DNA of 47,126 nt from NCBI RefSeq assembly GCF_900168165.1, contig NZ_FUYV01000025.1, positions 1-47,126 of the forward strand, given 5' to 3'. Origin of the DNA: Alkalitalea saponilacus (lineage in GTDB: Bacteria > Bacteroidota > Bacteroidia > Bacteroidales > Marinilabiliaceae). The position numbers and the translations under genes are program-made. This document shows positions 36,646-45,525 of this stretch, one piece after another (positions within the stretch are counted from its first letter, which is position 1; each line of letters opens with the position of its first letter). The notes below the pieces were generated by a model. That model searched no databases. It had not been told where the DNA came from and saw only the letters and a list, made by a program, of their open reading frames with translations.

Positions 36646-36803
36646 GTTTTGAAAACCATTCATCTTATAATGTGTTTGTTATGGCAGATACTTTAAAGTG
36701 TTTTCCGGTTGACTAGCGATAATCGAATCGTAACAAAATCTTTATTTATATCAAATTTTCAGACAATATGTTTAAATCAGATGATCTAAGCATGATTTGT
36801 TAC

Positions 36804-36833
36804 TTGACTACATATATTTTTTTTGTAAATTTA
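36804..36833 (+). promoter_or_regulatory. Candidate promoter of the SpoIIE-type phosphatase gene
   Basis: TTG at 36804-36806, 19-nt spacer and TAAATTTA at 36826-36833 (7/8 match to the -7 box). It lies inside the longest possible reading frame, which argues for the later start at 36864. Confidence 0.45.
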
Positions 36834-36863
36834 GTCTGTCGCAGAACGGGAAAAAGAGTTATA

Positions 36864-38096
36864 ATGATTACACATACACGGAAAAGACGCATTAGATTAT
36901 ATAAAGACCGGTTAAACATCCTGTTGGATTTGGCGCAGACCATCAATGAAGACCACAACATTGAAGATTTGTTGTCTGAGTTTGAAATTTTGCTACGTGA
37001 AGAACTGGATGTTGGAAAGATTCTTGTATACACCAACACGGAAGGAGTCTGGTCTAATTTGTTGAATTCAGGAGTTACTCCCGAAGAGGTGGCAGGTATT
37101 GATGTCGAAAGAGATTTAACGGTTTTTAAAGGCATAGAAAACATCACACTCACTCCTCCTGAAAATCTAAAAGGCTTTGATGCAATCATCCCGCTTTTCC
37201 ACCGGTTTAAGGCGATTGGGTATGTCCTAATTGGCGATGTTGAGGAAGAACAACAAGGCATAAGTCCAACCATCAAACACCTTAAGCTCATTCAGATTAT
37301 CTCAAATTTGATCATTGTTTTCATTGAAAACAAACGAATGCATGCAGAACTACTTGAGCAGCAAGTAATGAAAAAGGAGCTGGAGCTGGCTTCCCGCATT
37401 CAGAATCAGTTGATTCCCGGACCCGCAGATTTACCGCAACACCGGAAGCTGGCAATTCACACTTTATATCATCCTCACTATGGAGTAGGGGGCGATTATT
37501 ACGATTTCGTGAAACTTTCGCGAAACACCATTGGCTTTTGCGTAGCCGATGTCTCCGGCAAAGGTATTTCAGCAGCGTTGCTGATGTCAAATTTTCAGGC
37601 GGTTATCAGATCTGCATTTACTTCACGGGTGAAAATGAAAAAACTGATTCACCAATTAAACAAAAGAGTAAACGAGAGCGCCAATAGTGAAAAATTCATT
37701 ACCATTTTTATTGGGAAATATAATATTCTGACACGAAGGCTTAGTTATGTAAATGCCGGACACCTGCCTCCGTTGCTGTTTGAGCCGCAAAAGGGGCATC
37801 TGATCTCTCTTGATAAAGGCTGCATCGGGTTGGGGATGCTGGACACCATTCCAGTAATTGAAACCGGTCGCGTGACCGTTTCAAGAGGATCTAAACTGCT
37901 TGCTTTTACTGATGGCTTGGTGGAGTTGGAGCGTGGCGATGAGATCACATCCGGGTTGAATGCTGTTGAGAAAATCATCTCAAATTCTCAATCAATTGAT
38001 ACCAATATTGAGGAGATAAGAAAGTTTATATCAAAACATGTGGATAGGCAATCCATTTTTGATGACATCTCGGTAGTAGGAATGGCATTTTATTAA
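36864..38096 (+). CDS. PP2C SpoIIE-type serine phosphatase with GAF-like domain
   Basis: A 410-residue cytoplasmic regulator. The N-terminal half (about 20-165) looks like a GAF domain (LNILLDLAQTINEDHNIEDL ... IPLFHRFKAIGYVLIGD). A short coiled coil (MKKELELASRIQNQLIP) is typical of RsbU-like proteins. The SpoIIE domain (about 200-410) has metal-binding Asp in GVGGDYYDF, ADVSGKGISAALLMSNFQ, FTDGLVELE and FDDISVVG. It probably dephosphorylates an anti-sigma-factor antagonist (STAS) protein. It is convergent with a hybrid kinase gene, with a 5-bp gap. An ATG at 36768 would add 32 atypical residues. Confidence 0.88.
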   Translation: MITHTRKRRIRLYKDRLNILLDLAQTINEDHNIEDLLSEFEILLREELDVGKILVYTNTEGVWSNLLNSGVTPEEVAGIDVERDLTVFKGIENITLTPPENLKGFDAIIPLFHRFKAIGYVLIGDVEEEQQGISPTIKHLKLIQIISNLIIVFIENKRMHAELLEQQVMKKELELASRIQNQLIPGPADLPQHRKLAIHTLYHPHYGVGGDYYDFVKLSRNTIGFCVADVSGKGISAALLMSNFQAVIRSAFTSRVKMKKLIHQLNKRVNESANSEKFITIFIGKYNILTRRLSYVNAGHLPPLLFEPQKGHLISLDKGCIGLGMLDTIPVIETGRVTVSRGSKLLAFTDGLVELERGDEITSGLNAVEKIISNSQSIDTNIEEIRKFISKHVDRQSIFDDISVVGMAFY

Positions 38097-38101
38097 TTTC
38101 C

Positions 38102-39949
38102 TCATGAAACAATCCCTTGACTTTGGGTCTTGTTTTCCATTTTGTCGGGAATGAACTGTTTAATCATATCAACTAGTTCGTTGTAATTAATGGGTTTGGA
38201 AATATACTCATTACATCCAGCTTTCATCGCTTCGGCCTTCTCTCCCCTCATTGTATAAGCTGTTTGGGCTATAACAGGTACTGTTTTGTTGAATTTTCGT
38301 ATCTCCCGCACTGCAGTATACCCATCCATAACCGGCATTTTTATATCCATCAGTACCAAATCTATCTGTTTCACTTTTTGCAGGATGTCAACGGCTTCTC
38401 TCCCATCTCTTGCCCAAATCAGAGACGCATTAAAGAGCGACAGCGCCACTTCCAGATAACGGAAATTATCCTCCTCATCCTCTGCTATCAAAAAGGTTTT
38501 TCCTTCCCAATTTATGCTGTCCGAAAGCCAGGGCTTCACCAGGTTTTGCAATGGGACTAACACCTTCTGGAAAGGGATGGTGAAATAAAAGGTTGTTCCA
38601 ACAGCCGATCTGGAATCCACGCGAATGTCTCCACCCATATATCTGACTAAATGTCGGGCAATGGTGAGCCCAATGCCGGTTCCTCCGTAAAGTTTTTCAC
38701 TGTTGTTGCTGCATTTGTAAAAACGATTAAAAATAAGCTCTTCAGTTCCTTCAGGAAGTCCGATGCCGGTATCTTTAACGTAGAACTCAAGTTGATGATG
38801 ATTTATTACCACATATCCAAATTCCACATATCCTTTGTGCGTAAACTTAATAGCGTTACCTATTAAGTTGGCCAGAACTTTTTTCAACCGGGTTCCATCC
38901 GTTAAAATCTGGAGATTTTCATCTGCCAGGCCTTTCTTCAGGTATAGCTTTACATTGGTAATTCCACGTCTGAAGATCTCTTCTTCAAAGATGTTGTTGG
39001 TCTCATCCAGTAGTTGGTGCAGTTGGCAGGGGCTGTTGTGTAATTCAAACTGACCACTTTCCATCTTGGAAATATCAATGATATCCTCAACCAGAGACAT
39101 CAGGTTGTTGGCATTTATTCGAATGAGATTTACAAATTCTTTCTTCTCCTGATCGCTGACCCCCTTATGCGATAAAAGGTTCGAGAATCCGAGAATGGCA
39201 TTCATCGGAGTTCGAATTTCATGACTCATATTGGATAAGAAAGCCGTTTTCAATTTATCAGACTCTTCGGCTCTCTGGCGGGCTAAAACCAGATCATCCT
39301 GCTCTTTTTCCAGAATGCGTTGATACCTGCGTTCTTTTTTTATGCTGAACATTAATCCGTTAATCAGAGAGATTAGCGGTGCCAGAGTAATCGTATTCAG
39401 CACCATGAAACTTATTGCCAGATTTATATAGGTGTGAAGTGATATGTCCGGAAAATTGGTCAGTTGGAATTTTCCTGAATACCAATAAAAGCCCACCGCT
39501 GTCAACACAATGGAGTGCAAAATCATATATCTGATGGCCGTAATTGTTCCCGACATGGTAACAGCCATGATGGAACAGGCAAAAAGGAAGATCATCCCAA
39601 TGTTGGTATGGGGCCCCAGGAAAAGGAGGAATGTCCCGGTAATAAATAGCATCAGCTGCACCCAGCCTGACCTGATTTTAAGTGGAATGCCCGGAAGGCT
39701 GACCATCAAAAGTGAAGAGATAAAAATAAAGGTGCTGAAAGCAAGCAAAAGGTAATCCTGAGAAAAGAGAAAATATAAACCGTAGTACAGATATACAGTT
39801 ACCCCAAAAAATACAATCGCCAAAGAAAAGTAGTGAAAAATCCGTTGCCTCCAATATTGGATGCCTTCTCCGGGTAGTGACGACGGCCCCAAATGCCTGT
39901 TAATCAAAGCATGTAAATGACGAATGTAGGTTTTTGTTGTTTTAGACAT
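38102..39949 (-). CDS. Hybrid sensor histidine kinase/response regulator
   Basis: A 615-residue membrane kinase. About six N-terminal helices (about 38-200) lack a large periplasmic loop. A coiled coil, HisKA with H243 (LSNMSHEIRTPMNAILGF) and HATPase (N box LANLIGNAIKFT, G1 DTGIGLPEG, G2 GTGIGLTIA) follow. A C-terminal receiver domain has the phospho-Asp in LVLMDIKMPVMDGYTAV. No DNA-binding output is present, so it likely feeds a phosphorelay. ATG at 39949 is chosen over GTG at 39961. Confidence 0.93.
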   Translation of the reverse strand: MSKTTKTYIRHLHALINRHLGPSSLPGEGIQYWRQRIFHYFSLAIVFFGVTVYLYYGLYFLFSQDYLLLAFSTFIFISSLLMVSLPGIPLKIRSGWVQLMLFITGTFLLFLGPHTNIGMIFLFACSIMAVTMSGTITAIRYMILHSIVLTAVGFYWYSGKFQLTNFPDISLHTYINLAISFMVLNTITLAPLISLINGLMFSIKKERRYQRILEKEQDDLVLARQRAEESDKLKTAFLSNMSHEIRTPMNAILGFSNLLSHKGVSDQEKKEFVNLIRINANNLMSLVEDIIDISKMESGQFELHNSPCQLHQLLDETNNIFEEEIFRRGITNVKLYLKKGLADENLQILTDGTRLKKVLANLIGNAIKFTHKGYVEFGYVVINHHQLEFYVKDTGIGLPEGTEELIFNRFYKCSNNSEKLYGGTGIGLTIARHLVRYMGGDIRVDSRSAVGTTFYFTIPFQKVLVPLQNLVKPWLSDSINWEGKTFLIAEDEEDNFRYLEVALSLFNASLIWARDGREAVDILQKVKQIDLVLMDIKMPVMDGYTAVREIRKFNKTVPVIAQTAYTMRGEKAEAMKAGCNEYISKPINYNELVDMIKQFIPDKMENKTQSQGIVS

Positions 39950-40087
39950 AGGTTTTGTCACTTCTCCTCAATCATATTTCATGGCTAAATATAAATATTT
40001 ATGCTTTAGTTTGTTTGGGATTTATGAAAAAGTTGTTAACAATTTTTGGGAAACTGGTTAAACTCAATTTAAGTCTTGATAAAAGAG

Positions 40088-40120
40088 CCCCGGATAGAGA
40101 GTAAATTCTATATCCGGGGT
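40088..40120 (-). terminator. Terminator downstream of the decayed T9SS gene
   Basis: CCCCGGATA (40088-40096) pairs with TATCCGGGG (40111-40119) around a 14-nt loop; the minus strand continues CTCTTTTATC. It lies 21 bp beyond the remnant's stop codon. Confidence 0.75.
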
Positions 40121-40140
40121 TGGATGGCAGCACAATTTAA

Positions 40141-40870
40141 CTATTTCGTTTTTAAGACTCTGAAGGATCTATTCAGAGTCTCAGATTCTATTTGAATAAT
40201 GTATACGCCAGGACCTGGCAATGGTATCATATTGCTCTCGCTCGGGTTAATGATTGTTTTTATAAGAGTTCCTGTTATGTCGTATACTCTTACTGCAACA
40301 AATTCATCGTTTAAAATAACATAGAATCCATTGTCCGTAATAGTCGGGTAAACAATTACTCTGCTATTTTTTTCTTGTTCAAACGAAGTCTGGGTATCAT
40401 ATATAAAGTTGATGGTGTATGTAGCTTTTGTGCCGTCCTCAGCTGTAACTTGAATTGTTGTTGAACCGGGAATTTGGCTCGCGTTGGTTATAACAACATT
40501 TGCATATGGCTCATCCGGTCACCTCAGGAGATTCTGTAATATCATTGGTCAAAATCATAGTATATTCCAATGTGTTTGCATCGAAATTGTCTATGGTAAT
40601 ATCGTCAACTTTTAAATCAAATAAAGTGGCATCTGACGAAACATAAAATGGAAAATCCGCAGCCCTTGTGGCAATTTCCTGAGGATTCATAACACCACTG
40701 TAAATATTATATTCATAAACAGAGCCGATCCAGGTTGGATCACTATATCCAGCGCGACAAAGGTAGGCAAACTGAGTGCTTAAGTTATGGATTTTATTCT
40801 CCTCAGAAAGTGCTGCTGAGCCGTATTTTACCAATTGAGAATATTTAAAGGAAGTAATATGGGAGTAAAA
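40141..40870 (-). pseudogene. Decayed secreted protein: LamG end, cadherin-like repeat, T9SS tail
   Basis: The first frame (down to a TGA at 40511-40513) encodes a LamG/concanavalin C terminus (WIGSVYEYNIYSGVMNPQEIA) and most of a cadherin-like repeat (SSDATLFDLKVDDITIDNF). A one-base shift near 40515-40520 opens the next frame, which continues the repeat (VVITNASQIPGSTTIQVTAE) and ends in a type IX sorting domain (VIVYPTITDNGFYVIL ... GVYIIQIES, stop at 40141). The N-terminal signal peptide and catalytic part are missing, and the remnant begins directly beside tRNA-Leu. The module order matches the tail of the pectate lyase at 19064-21934. Confidence 0.8.
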
Positions 40871-40874
40871 ATAA

Positions 40875-40900
40875 AAAGCTGCCTTTTTCAAGGCAGCTTT
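40875..40900 (-). terminator. Terminator of tRNA-Leu
   Basis: An 11-bp perfect stem AAAGCTGCCTT / AAGGCAGCTTT, with TTTTTATTTTT following on the minus strand, 12 bp after the tRNA. Confidence 0.9.
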
Positions 40901-40912
40901 AATTGAAGTTTG

Positions 40913-40996
40913 TACCCGGAGCCGGGGTCGAACCGGCACGACATTGCTGTCACTGGTGTTTGAGACCAGCGCGTCTACCAATTCCGCCATCCGGGC
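40913..40996 (-). tRNA. tRNA-Leu (CAA)
   Basis: An 84-nt class II tRNA on the minus strand: acceptor GCCCGGA / TCCGGGT, D arm GGCGGAATTGGTAGACGC, anticodon stem CTGGT/ACCAG with loop CTCAAAC (anticodon CAA), a long variable arm, and T arm with GGTTCGACCCC. CCA is not encoded. Confidence 0.95.
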
Positions 40997-41108
40997 AAAC
41001 AACATTAAGATTTATTGCGCGGCAAATATATAATAATTCATCATTCCAAACAAGAAAAAACCATATTCCTTACATTTTATTTACTTTTGCAGGACAAATG
41101 CTCTGTTC

Positions 41109-41843
41109 ATGATACACAAAACCCGCGGTATAGTTCTGAATCATACACGTTATGGCGATTCCAGCGCCATAGTACATGTTTATACATCAATGTTTGGTAT
41201 GCAGAGTTACATGGCTAACCGGGTTTTTGGCAAACGCAAAAAGTCCAACGGACTTTTACTCCAACCTCTCAATGTGCTTGAAATGGAAGTGTATCACCAT
41301 TCAAACAAGGAGATACATCGAATAAAGGAGTTTCGTCCAGTCAGACCTTTATTGCGGATCCCATACTCACAAACACGCAGAGCTCAGGCATTTTTGATTA
41401 CGGAGATTTTATCAAGGGGACTTCGGGGTGAAGGTAAAAATCAATACCTGTTCGAATTTCTAGATCAGTCTGTGGAATTTATGGATGGAGATCATTCCGG
41501 GATGGAGAACTATCATATCTGGTTCTTATTTAATTTAACACGGTATCTGGGATTGTTCCCTCACAATAATTTTAGTGATGCATATTCCCGTTTTGATATC
41601 AAGGAGGGCTGTTTTGTCAGCGGAGAACCATCTCACCCATATTTTCTTGATAAAGAAGAGAGTGGTTGGCTTGCATCGTTATTCCATATTGAGTTGGGGC
41701 AACTTGCCGATATCGCTGAAAATATCACGCGCCGACGCCAACTGCTTAACTCCATTGTACTTTTCTATGAGTTTCATCATCAGGAAATTGGCAAAATCAG
41801 GTCCCTGGATGTACTAAAAGAGCTTTTTTCTGGCTTGGTTTAA
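41109..41843 (+). CDS. recO: DNA repair protein RecO
   Basis: A 244-residue RecO: N-terminal OB fold (KTRGIVLNHTRYGDSSAIVHVYT) and a helical C-terminal domain. It helps RecR load RecA on SSB-coated DNA. The zinc-finger cysteines present in some RecO proteins are not seen. A -7 box TACTTTTG at 41082-41089 lies just upstream of the ATG. Confidence 0.93.
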   Translation: MIHKTRGIVLNHTRYGDSSAIVHVYTSMFGMQSYMANRVFGKRKKSNGLLLQPLNVLEMEVYHHSNKEIHRIKEFRPVRPLLRIPYSQTRRAQAFLITEILSRGLRGEGKNQYLFEFLDQSVEFMDGDHSGMENYHIWFLFNLTRYLGLFPHNNFSDAYSRFDIKEGCFVSGEPSHPYFLDKEESGWLASLFHIELGQLADIAENITRRRQLLNSIVLFYEFHHQEIGKIRSLDVLKELFSGLV

Positions 41844-42008
41844 CCATAATTTGAAGAATGTATCCAAATATTTGACCAATGAATGCTATTTGGCTGCTTA
41901 CAGCTAAATATTCAGGATTTATGGAGGTTTCAGGCGGTATTTAATTCATATCTATTCACTATATTTGGTAGTAGAGTAAAGTCGTTTTATGATAAATATT
42001 AAACCAGC

Positions 42009-43151
42009 ATGATACAACCAAAATTCTTATCATTGGATCCAGAGTATGTCTCTCAAGTTAGTGAAACAGCCTTGACTTCAGGGGCAATCGATCTGGCGGC
42101 CGGCAGTTCTATGGAAAACATGCCGGTTGAACTAGCAACCTATTTTAAGAATCTTCCGGAACAGGATATTCTTCGTCCCTTTGCCCCGGCAAATGGCTTG
42201 ATGTCGCTTAGGGAGGCCATTGCCCGAAAAACAGCTCTGTTATACGGCCATGGTTATTGCGCAGGTGATGAAATTTCTATTACTACCGGAGCCAACCAAG
42301 CTCTTTTCGCCTCCATGAGTGCTTTTCTGGAAGAGGGTGATGAGGTGATTTTATTCGAACCAGCTAACGAGAACTATCTTCCCATTATTTTGCTATGTGG
42401 AGCCCGCCCTGTTTATATCTCGCTCAAAGAACCTGATTTCCATGTGGATTGGGAGGCAGTAACACGCATGGTAACAGCAAAAACAAAAATGATCATCATC
42501 AACTCGCCACACAATCCAACAGGAATGGTGTTTAACGAGTTGGATATGTTGAGACTACAAAAAGTGATAAATGGTACCCAGATTATTGTTTTAAGCGATG
42601 AAAGGTATGAACATATTGTTTTTGACGGATTCTCCCATCAAAGCGTGGCACTGTATCCGCAATTGGTAGAACGAAGCATTTTGGTTAGTTCATTGAGTGA
42701 AACCTGTCGGGCTTCCTGGCCGGTTGGTTATTGCGCTGCACCAGCAAAAATGATGAAGAAAGTACGTCAAATACTTCAAGTACTTCACAGTGGACATTTT
42801 GCCCCGTTTCAAATGGCTTTGGCTGAGATTATTGAAAATCCTGATGTGTACAAGCAAGTTGGAAACTATTATCAGGCTAAGCGCGACTATTTTAATGGGA
42901 AGATTATCAACAACACCCGTTTGATTCCCATTCCCAGTCAAGGAACCTACTTTCAACTTTTTAGCTATGAAATGATATCGGAAGATAGAGACCGTGAATT
43001 TATTGAAAAGATCTTACATCATACCGGAGTGGCTGCAGTTCCTTATAGTCTGTTTTTCCATGAAAAACAGAAAAACCCCTGGATTAGGTTTAATTTTGCA
43101 AGACCTGTTGATATTTTGGATAGTGCTATTAGCCGACTTTCTCGATTATGA
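42009..43151 (+). CDS. Aminotransferase class I/II fold protein lacking the PLP lysine
   Basis: A 380-residue fold type I protein most like methionine/kynurenine aminotransferases (YbdL-type). Several PLP-site residues are kept: TTGANQALF, N169 in NSPHNPTG, D197 and Y200 in SDERYEHI, and the substrate-carboxylate Arg in WIRFNFARP. The Schiff-base position is changed: the usual SSFGKTY.xTGWKVGY reads SSLSETCRASWPVGY, with Glu (E231, codon 42699-42701) where Lys is expected. The aromatic residue of the FDPxYxxY motif is also altered (FEPANENY). The reading frame is intact, so it is not simply broken. It may act without a Schiff base, bind a ligand, or be inactive. No operon partner is adjacent. 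Confidence 0.8.
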   Translation: MIQPKFLSLDPEYVSQVSETALTSGAIDLAAGSSMENMPVELATYFKNLPEQDILRPFAPANGLMSLREAIARKTALLYGHGYCAGDEISITTGANQALFASMSAFLEEGDEVILFEPANENYLPIILLCGARPVYISLKEPDFHVDWEAVTRMVTAKTKMIIINSPHNPTGMVFNELDMLRLQKVINGTQIIVLSDERYEHIVFDGFSHQSVALYPQLVERSILVSSLSETCRASWPVGYCAAPAKMMKKVRQILQVLHSGHFAPFQMALAEIIENPDVYKQVGNYYQAKRDYFNGKIINNTRLIPIPSQGTYFQLFSYEMISEDRDREFIEKILHHTGVAAVPYSLFFHEKQKNPWIRFNFARPVDILDSAISRLSRL

Positions 43152-43265
43152 TTACTCAAGATAATGGCGGAAGAGAAATTATTATGGTTTCATGTATTAT
43201 GATGTTCGGCTAACATGTGATTTTAAGTAAATACTCAGGCATATTGGCATAAGCAGAAAACTGTT

Positions 43266-44384
43266 CTATAGTTTATAAAGATTTATTGTTTTTCCCAAAG
43301 CAGAGAAGGATTTATCTAATAATGAAGAGTAGTTGTTCATATCCTCTACAGCGGAGGCATTTTCCTGCGTGAATAAATTCAGTTGAAGCACAGCTGTGTT
43401 TATTTGATCGGTTCCTGTTTTTTGTTCTTCCGTTGCAGCAGCAATTTCCTGCACATATGATGCTGTTTTTTGTATTTCAGGAATTATCATTCCCAGCAAC
43501 TTAATTGACCTTTCGAACGTTTTTAGACTTTGATTGGTCATTATGTTTATTTCGTTGGCTGTTGTTTTGCTGTTGTCAGCAAGTTTTTTCACTTCTGATG
43601 CCACAACTGCGAATCCACGACCATGCTCACCCGCACGTGCTGCCTCAACGGCTGCATTTAATGATAAAAGGTTCGTTTTCATTGCAAACTCATTGATTAC
43701 CGATACCTTTTCAATGATTTGACGAACAGATCCTATGGCACCCTCTACTGCCTTATTTATTATCGAAATATTATCTGCTGATTTTTTGGTAATTGACTCA
43801 GTTTTCTTGGAATTTTCTGCATTTTGCTCAATGTTTGCTAATATTTCCTCAATGGAGGAAGAAACTTCTTCGAGGGTTCCGGCCTGATCTGTTACTCTTT
43901 GAAGAATATTATTAGACCTCTGTACTACTTCCTCGTTGAACTTTTTTGTGCTTTCCAGCTCTCTTCTGAGTTTTTTAATTACATTAACCTGATTGTTTAC
44001 AAGCAGATTTAATGATTTATAGACATTTGTGAGTTCTTCGAGACTCTCTCCTTGTTTTATTGTTTTATGTCGAATGGTTAGATCCCCTTTTGCAACCAGT
44101 TTTATTTGATCTGAGAGCCCGGCTAATAAATCAGATAACTGCTTGTTAAAAAGTTGTATCCCTTTGTATAACAAAAAAGTCATTAAGGGAACAACCCAAA
44201 GTAAATGCCATAAACTTAACGATCCAACGATATAAAATATAGTTGCGATAATTCCAGTATATGCCAATAAAACCAAGGCTGTTTTATGAAGAAAAGTTCC
44301 TTTATATAAATACTTTATTCCATAAAACAGGCCTGGGATGACTATTCCAATAAAGATGAGCAAAAAACCTAAGAGAGAGTTCAT
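43266..44384 (-). CDS. Methyl-accepting chemotaxis-like signalling protein without sensor domain
   Basis: A 372-residue protein with about three N-terminal membrane helices (within 1-75) joined by very short loops. A HAMP-like linker (about 85-140) and a cytoplasmic MCP signalling hairpin follow; the hairpin tip reads [39 protein letters not shown]. There is no periplasmic or PAS sensor domain and no CheW/CheA genes nearby. It may sense a membrane or cytoplasmic state, or take input from a partner such as the STAS-like protein encoded 26 bp upstream in the same direction. Confidence 0.85.
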   Translation of the reverse strand: MNSLLGFLLIFIGIVIPGLFYGIKYLYKGTFLHKTALVLLAYTGIIATIFYIVGSLSLWHLLWVVPLMTFLLYKGIQLFNKQLSDLLAGLSDQIKLVAKGDLTIRHKTIKQGESLEELTNVYKSLNLLVNNQVNVIKKLRRELESTKKFNEEVVQRSNNILQRVTDQAGTLEEVSSSIEEILANIEQNAENSKKTESITKKSADNISIINKAVEGAIGSVRQIIEKVSVINEFAMKTNLLSLNAAVEAARAGEHGRGFAVVASEVKKLADNSKTTANEINIMTNQSLKTFERSIKLLGMIIPEIQKTASYVQEIAAATEEQKTGTDQINTAVLQLNLFTQENASAVEDMNNYSSLLDKSFSALGKTINLYKL

Positions 44385-44410
44385 TATAATGGTTCGGGTT
44401 TAGTTCTGGA

Positions 44411-44815
44411 TTAATTAAAGAGCCAATCTTCCGCGCTGTTTACATTGTCGAAAAATTTGAAATTCAGGTTTTTGGATACTTCCTCTTCCATCATTGATTC
44501 GGAAGCTAGTTCAACAAAACCATCCTGACTAATTATCACGGCAATTTTCTCAACAGAGGAGTTCAGGACAATAGGGGCAGAATTTTTATCAATCCACTCC
44601 TGCTCTTCGGGAGTATGTGGACGATTCATTTCCTGTTCATTGTTGAGAAGAAAACGCGGCTTGTGCTTTTTTACCGCCTCCAGAAAAACATCCATAAATG
44701 CGGTGCGGATATCATCCCATGTTGCATTTTCAGTTGCTTTAAGCCAGGTTGAATAGAGGCACTCATTTTCTTTTGAGTATTCCACTTTAATGAAATCTGT
44801 AGAGTAAGTTGACAT
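44411..44815 (-). CDS. STAS/SpoIIAA-like small protein
   Basis: A 134-residue cytoplasmic protein with the alternating beta/alpha pattern of STAS-like (SpoIIAA-like) domains: FIKVEYSKENECLYSTWLKA, WDDIRTAFMDVFLEAVKKHK, PRFLLNNEQEMNR. It lacks the conserved phospho-Ser of anti-sigma antagonists that I could identify. The gene directly precedes the MCP-like gene (26-bp gap, same strand), so a shared signalling role is likely. The family assignment is by pattern and is tentative. Confidence 0.6.
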   Translation of the reverse strand: MSTYSTDFIKVEYSKENECLYSTWLKATENATWDDIRTAFMDVFLEAVKKHKPRFLLNNEQEMNRPHTPEEQEWIDKNSAPIVLNSSVEKIAVIISQDGFVELASESMMEEEVSKNLNFKFFDNVNSAEDWLFN

Positions 44816-44863
44816 AGTTTTCGGATTTGTTTAGTGATTAGTAGAATCAAAAATAATATTTTT

Positions 44864-45198
44864 ATGATAATTTTTCACTATTGTCCGGGGAAATAATTTC
44901 ATATTATTTAAGTGCTCAAGCCGCACAGGCTTTTACTTTTTTTCTACAGCAAAAAAAAGTAAACAAAAAATGCCGCCGCTGCACGAAAAAGACTAAAAAT
45001 CAATATGTTTTTCTAAAAACCGTGAACTCGCTACGCTCAAACAACACGGTTTTCTTAACGAAAACAACATTGATTTTCTTAACGTCTTTTTCCTGAGGCG
45101 GAAAGCAAGCCCAATATTCCAAGAAAGCCGCGCAGCTCAATAAACAAGGCATATTTCATGATTTTTAAATAATTAACCGGACACCAATGATAATTTTT
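44864..45198. mobile_element. MITE-like element with nested foldback
   Basis: A 12-bp direct repeat ATGATAATTTTT at 44864-44875 and 45187-45198 flanks about 310 bp. Just inside, TGTCCGG (44882-44888) and CCGGACA (45177-45183) form short terminal inverted repeats. A large imperfect inverted repeat sits within: arms at 44973-45024 and 45045-45101 share blocks such as GAAAAAGAC, AAATCAAT and AAACCGTG around a ~20-nt loop. There is no transposase gene. It looks like a non-autonomous insertion upstream of tRNA-Arg. Confidence 0.6.
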
Positions 45199-45405
45199 AA
45201 ATAATACGGGCATATTTAATTTTTTATTAATTCCAGGAACTACTTAGATTGAGAGAACATAGGCAAAAGGGATGCTTTAAACTTTATTTGCAGTTAACCA
45301 TTTCGATGTCAACAGTGAAGAAAATCTTTGATTTCAATGTTCATTTAATCTGCCTCTTATTATTTAAGAGTAAGATAATTTTTCTATTTTTGCATTTCAA
45401 TTAAT
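45199..45405. other. Spacer before tRNA-Arg
   Basis: About 200 AT-rich bases between the MITE-like element and tRNA-Arg with no reading frame. TTTTTCTATTTTTGC near 45379-45393 contains TATTTTTG, a likely -7 box for the tRNA. Confidence 0.4.
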
Positions 45406-45477
45406 GGCTCCATAGTTCAAGGGATAGAACGGAAGTTTCCTAAACTTCAGATACAGGTTCGAGTCCTGTTGGGGCTA
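45406..45477 (+). tRNA. tRNA-Arg (CCT)
   Basis: A 72-nt tRNA: acceptor GGCTCCA / TGGGGCT (two G-T pairs), D arm GTTC...GAAC, anticodon stem GAAGT/ACTTC with loop TTCCTAA (anticodon CCT), T arm ACAGG-TTCGAGT-CCTGT, discriminator A. Confidence 0.92.
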
Positions 45478-45483
45478 CACATT

Positions 45484-45525
45484 AAAACCGTAATTGCTTT
45501 ATTTTTAAAGCTTTTACGGTTTTTG
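45484..45525 (+). terminator. Terminator of tRNA-Arg
   Basis: AAAACCGTAA (45484-45493) pairs with TTACGGTTTT (45515-45524), with a smaller GCTTTA/TAAAGC stem inside, ending in a T-run. Confidence 0.85.

Noticed and set aside
36768-36863. N-terminal extension of the SpoIIE-type phosphatase
   Set aside because: A promoter-like pair (TTG, 19 nt, TAAATTTA) lies within it and its hydrophobic text does not fit the GAF start; not excluded outright.
40511-41005. A 164-codon minus-strand frame starting inside tRNA-Leu
   Set aside because: Its first ~30 codons are the tRNA and its terminator; only the later part is the decayed secreted protein, so it is not a gene with that start.
44881-45096. A 71-codon plus-strand frame
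   Set aside because: It lies wholly within the foldback repeat element and encodes low-complexity lysine/threonine-rich text with no family match.
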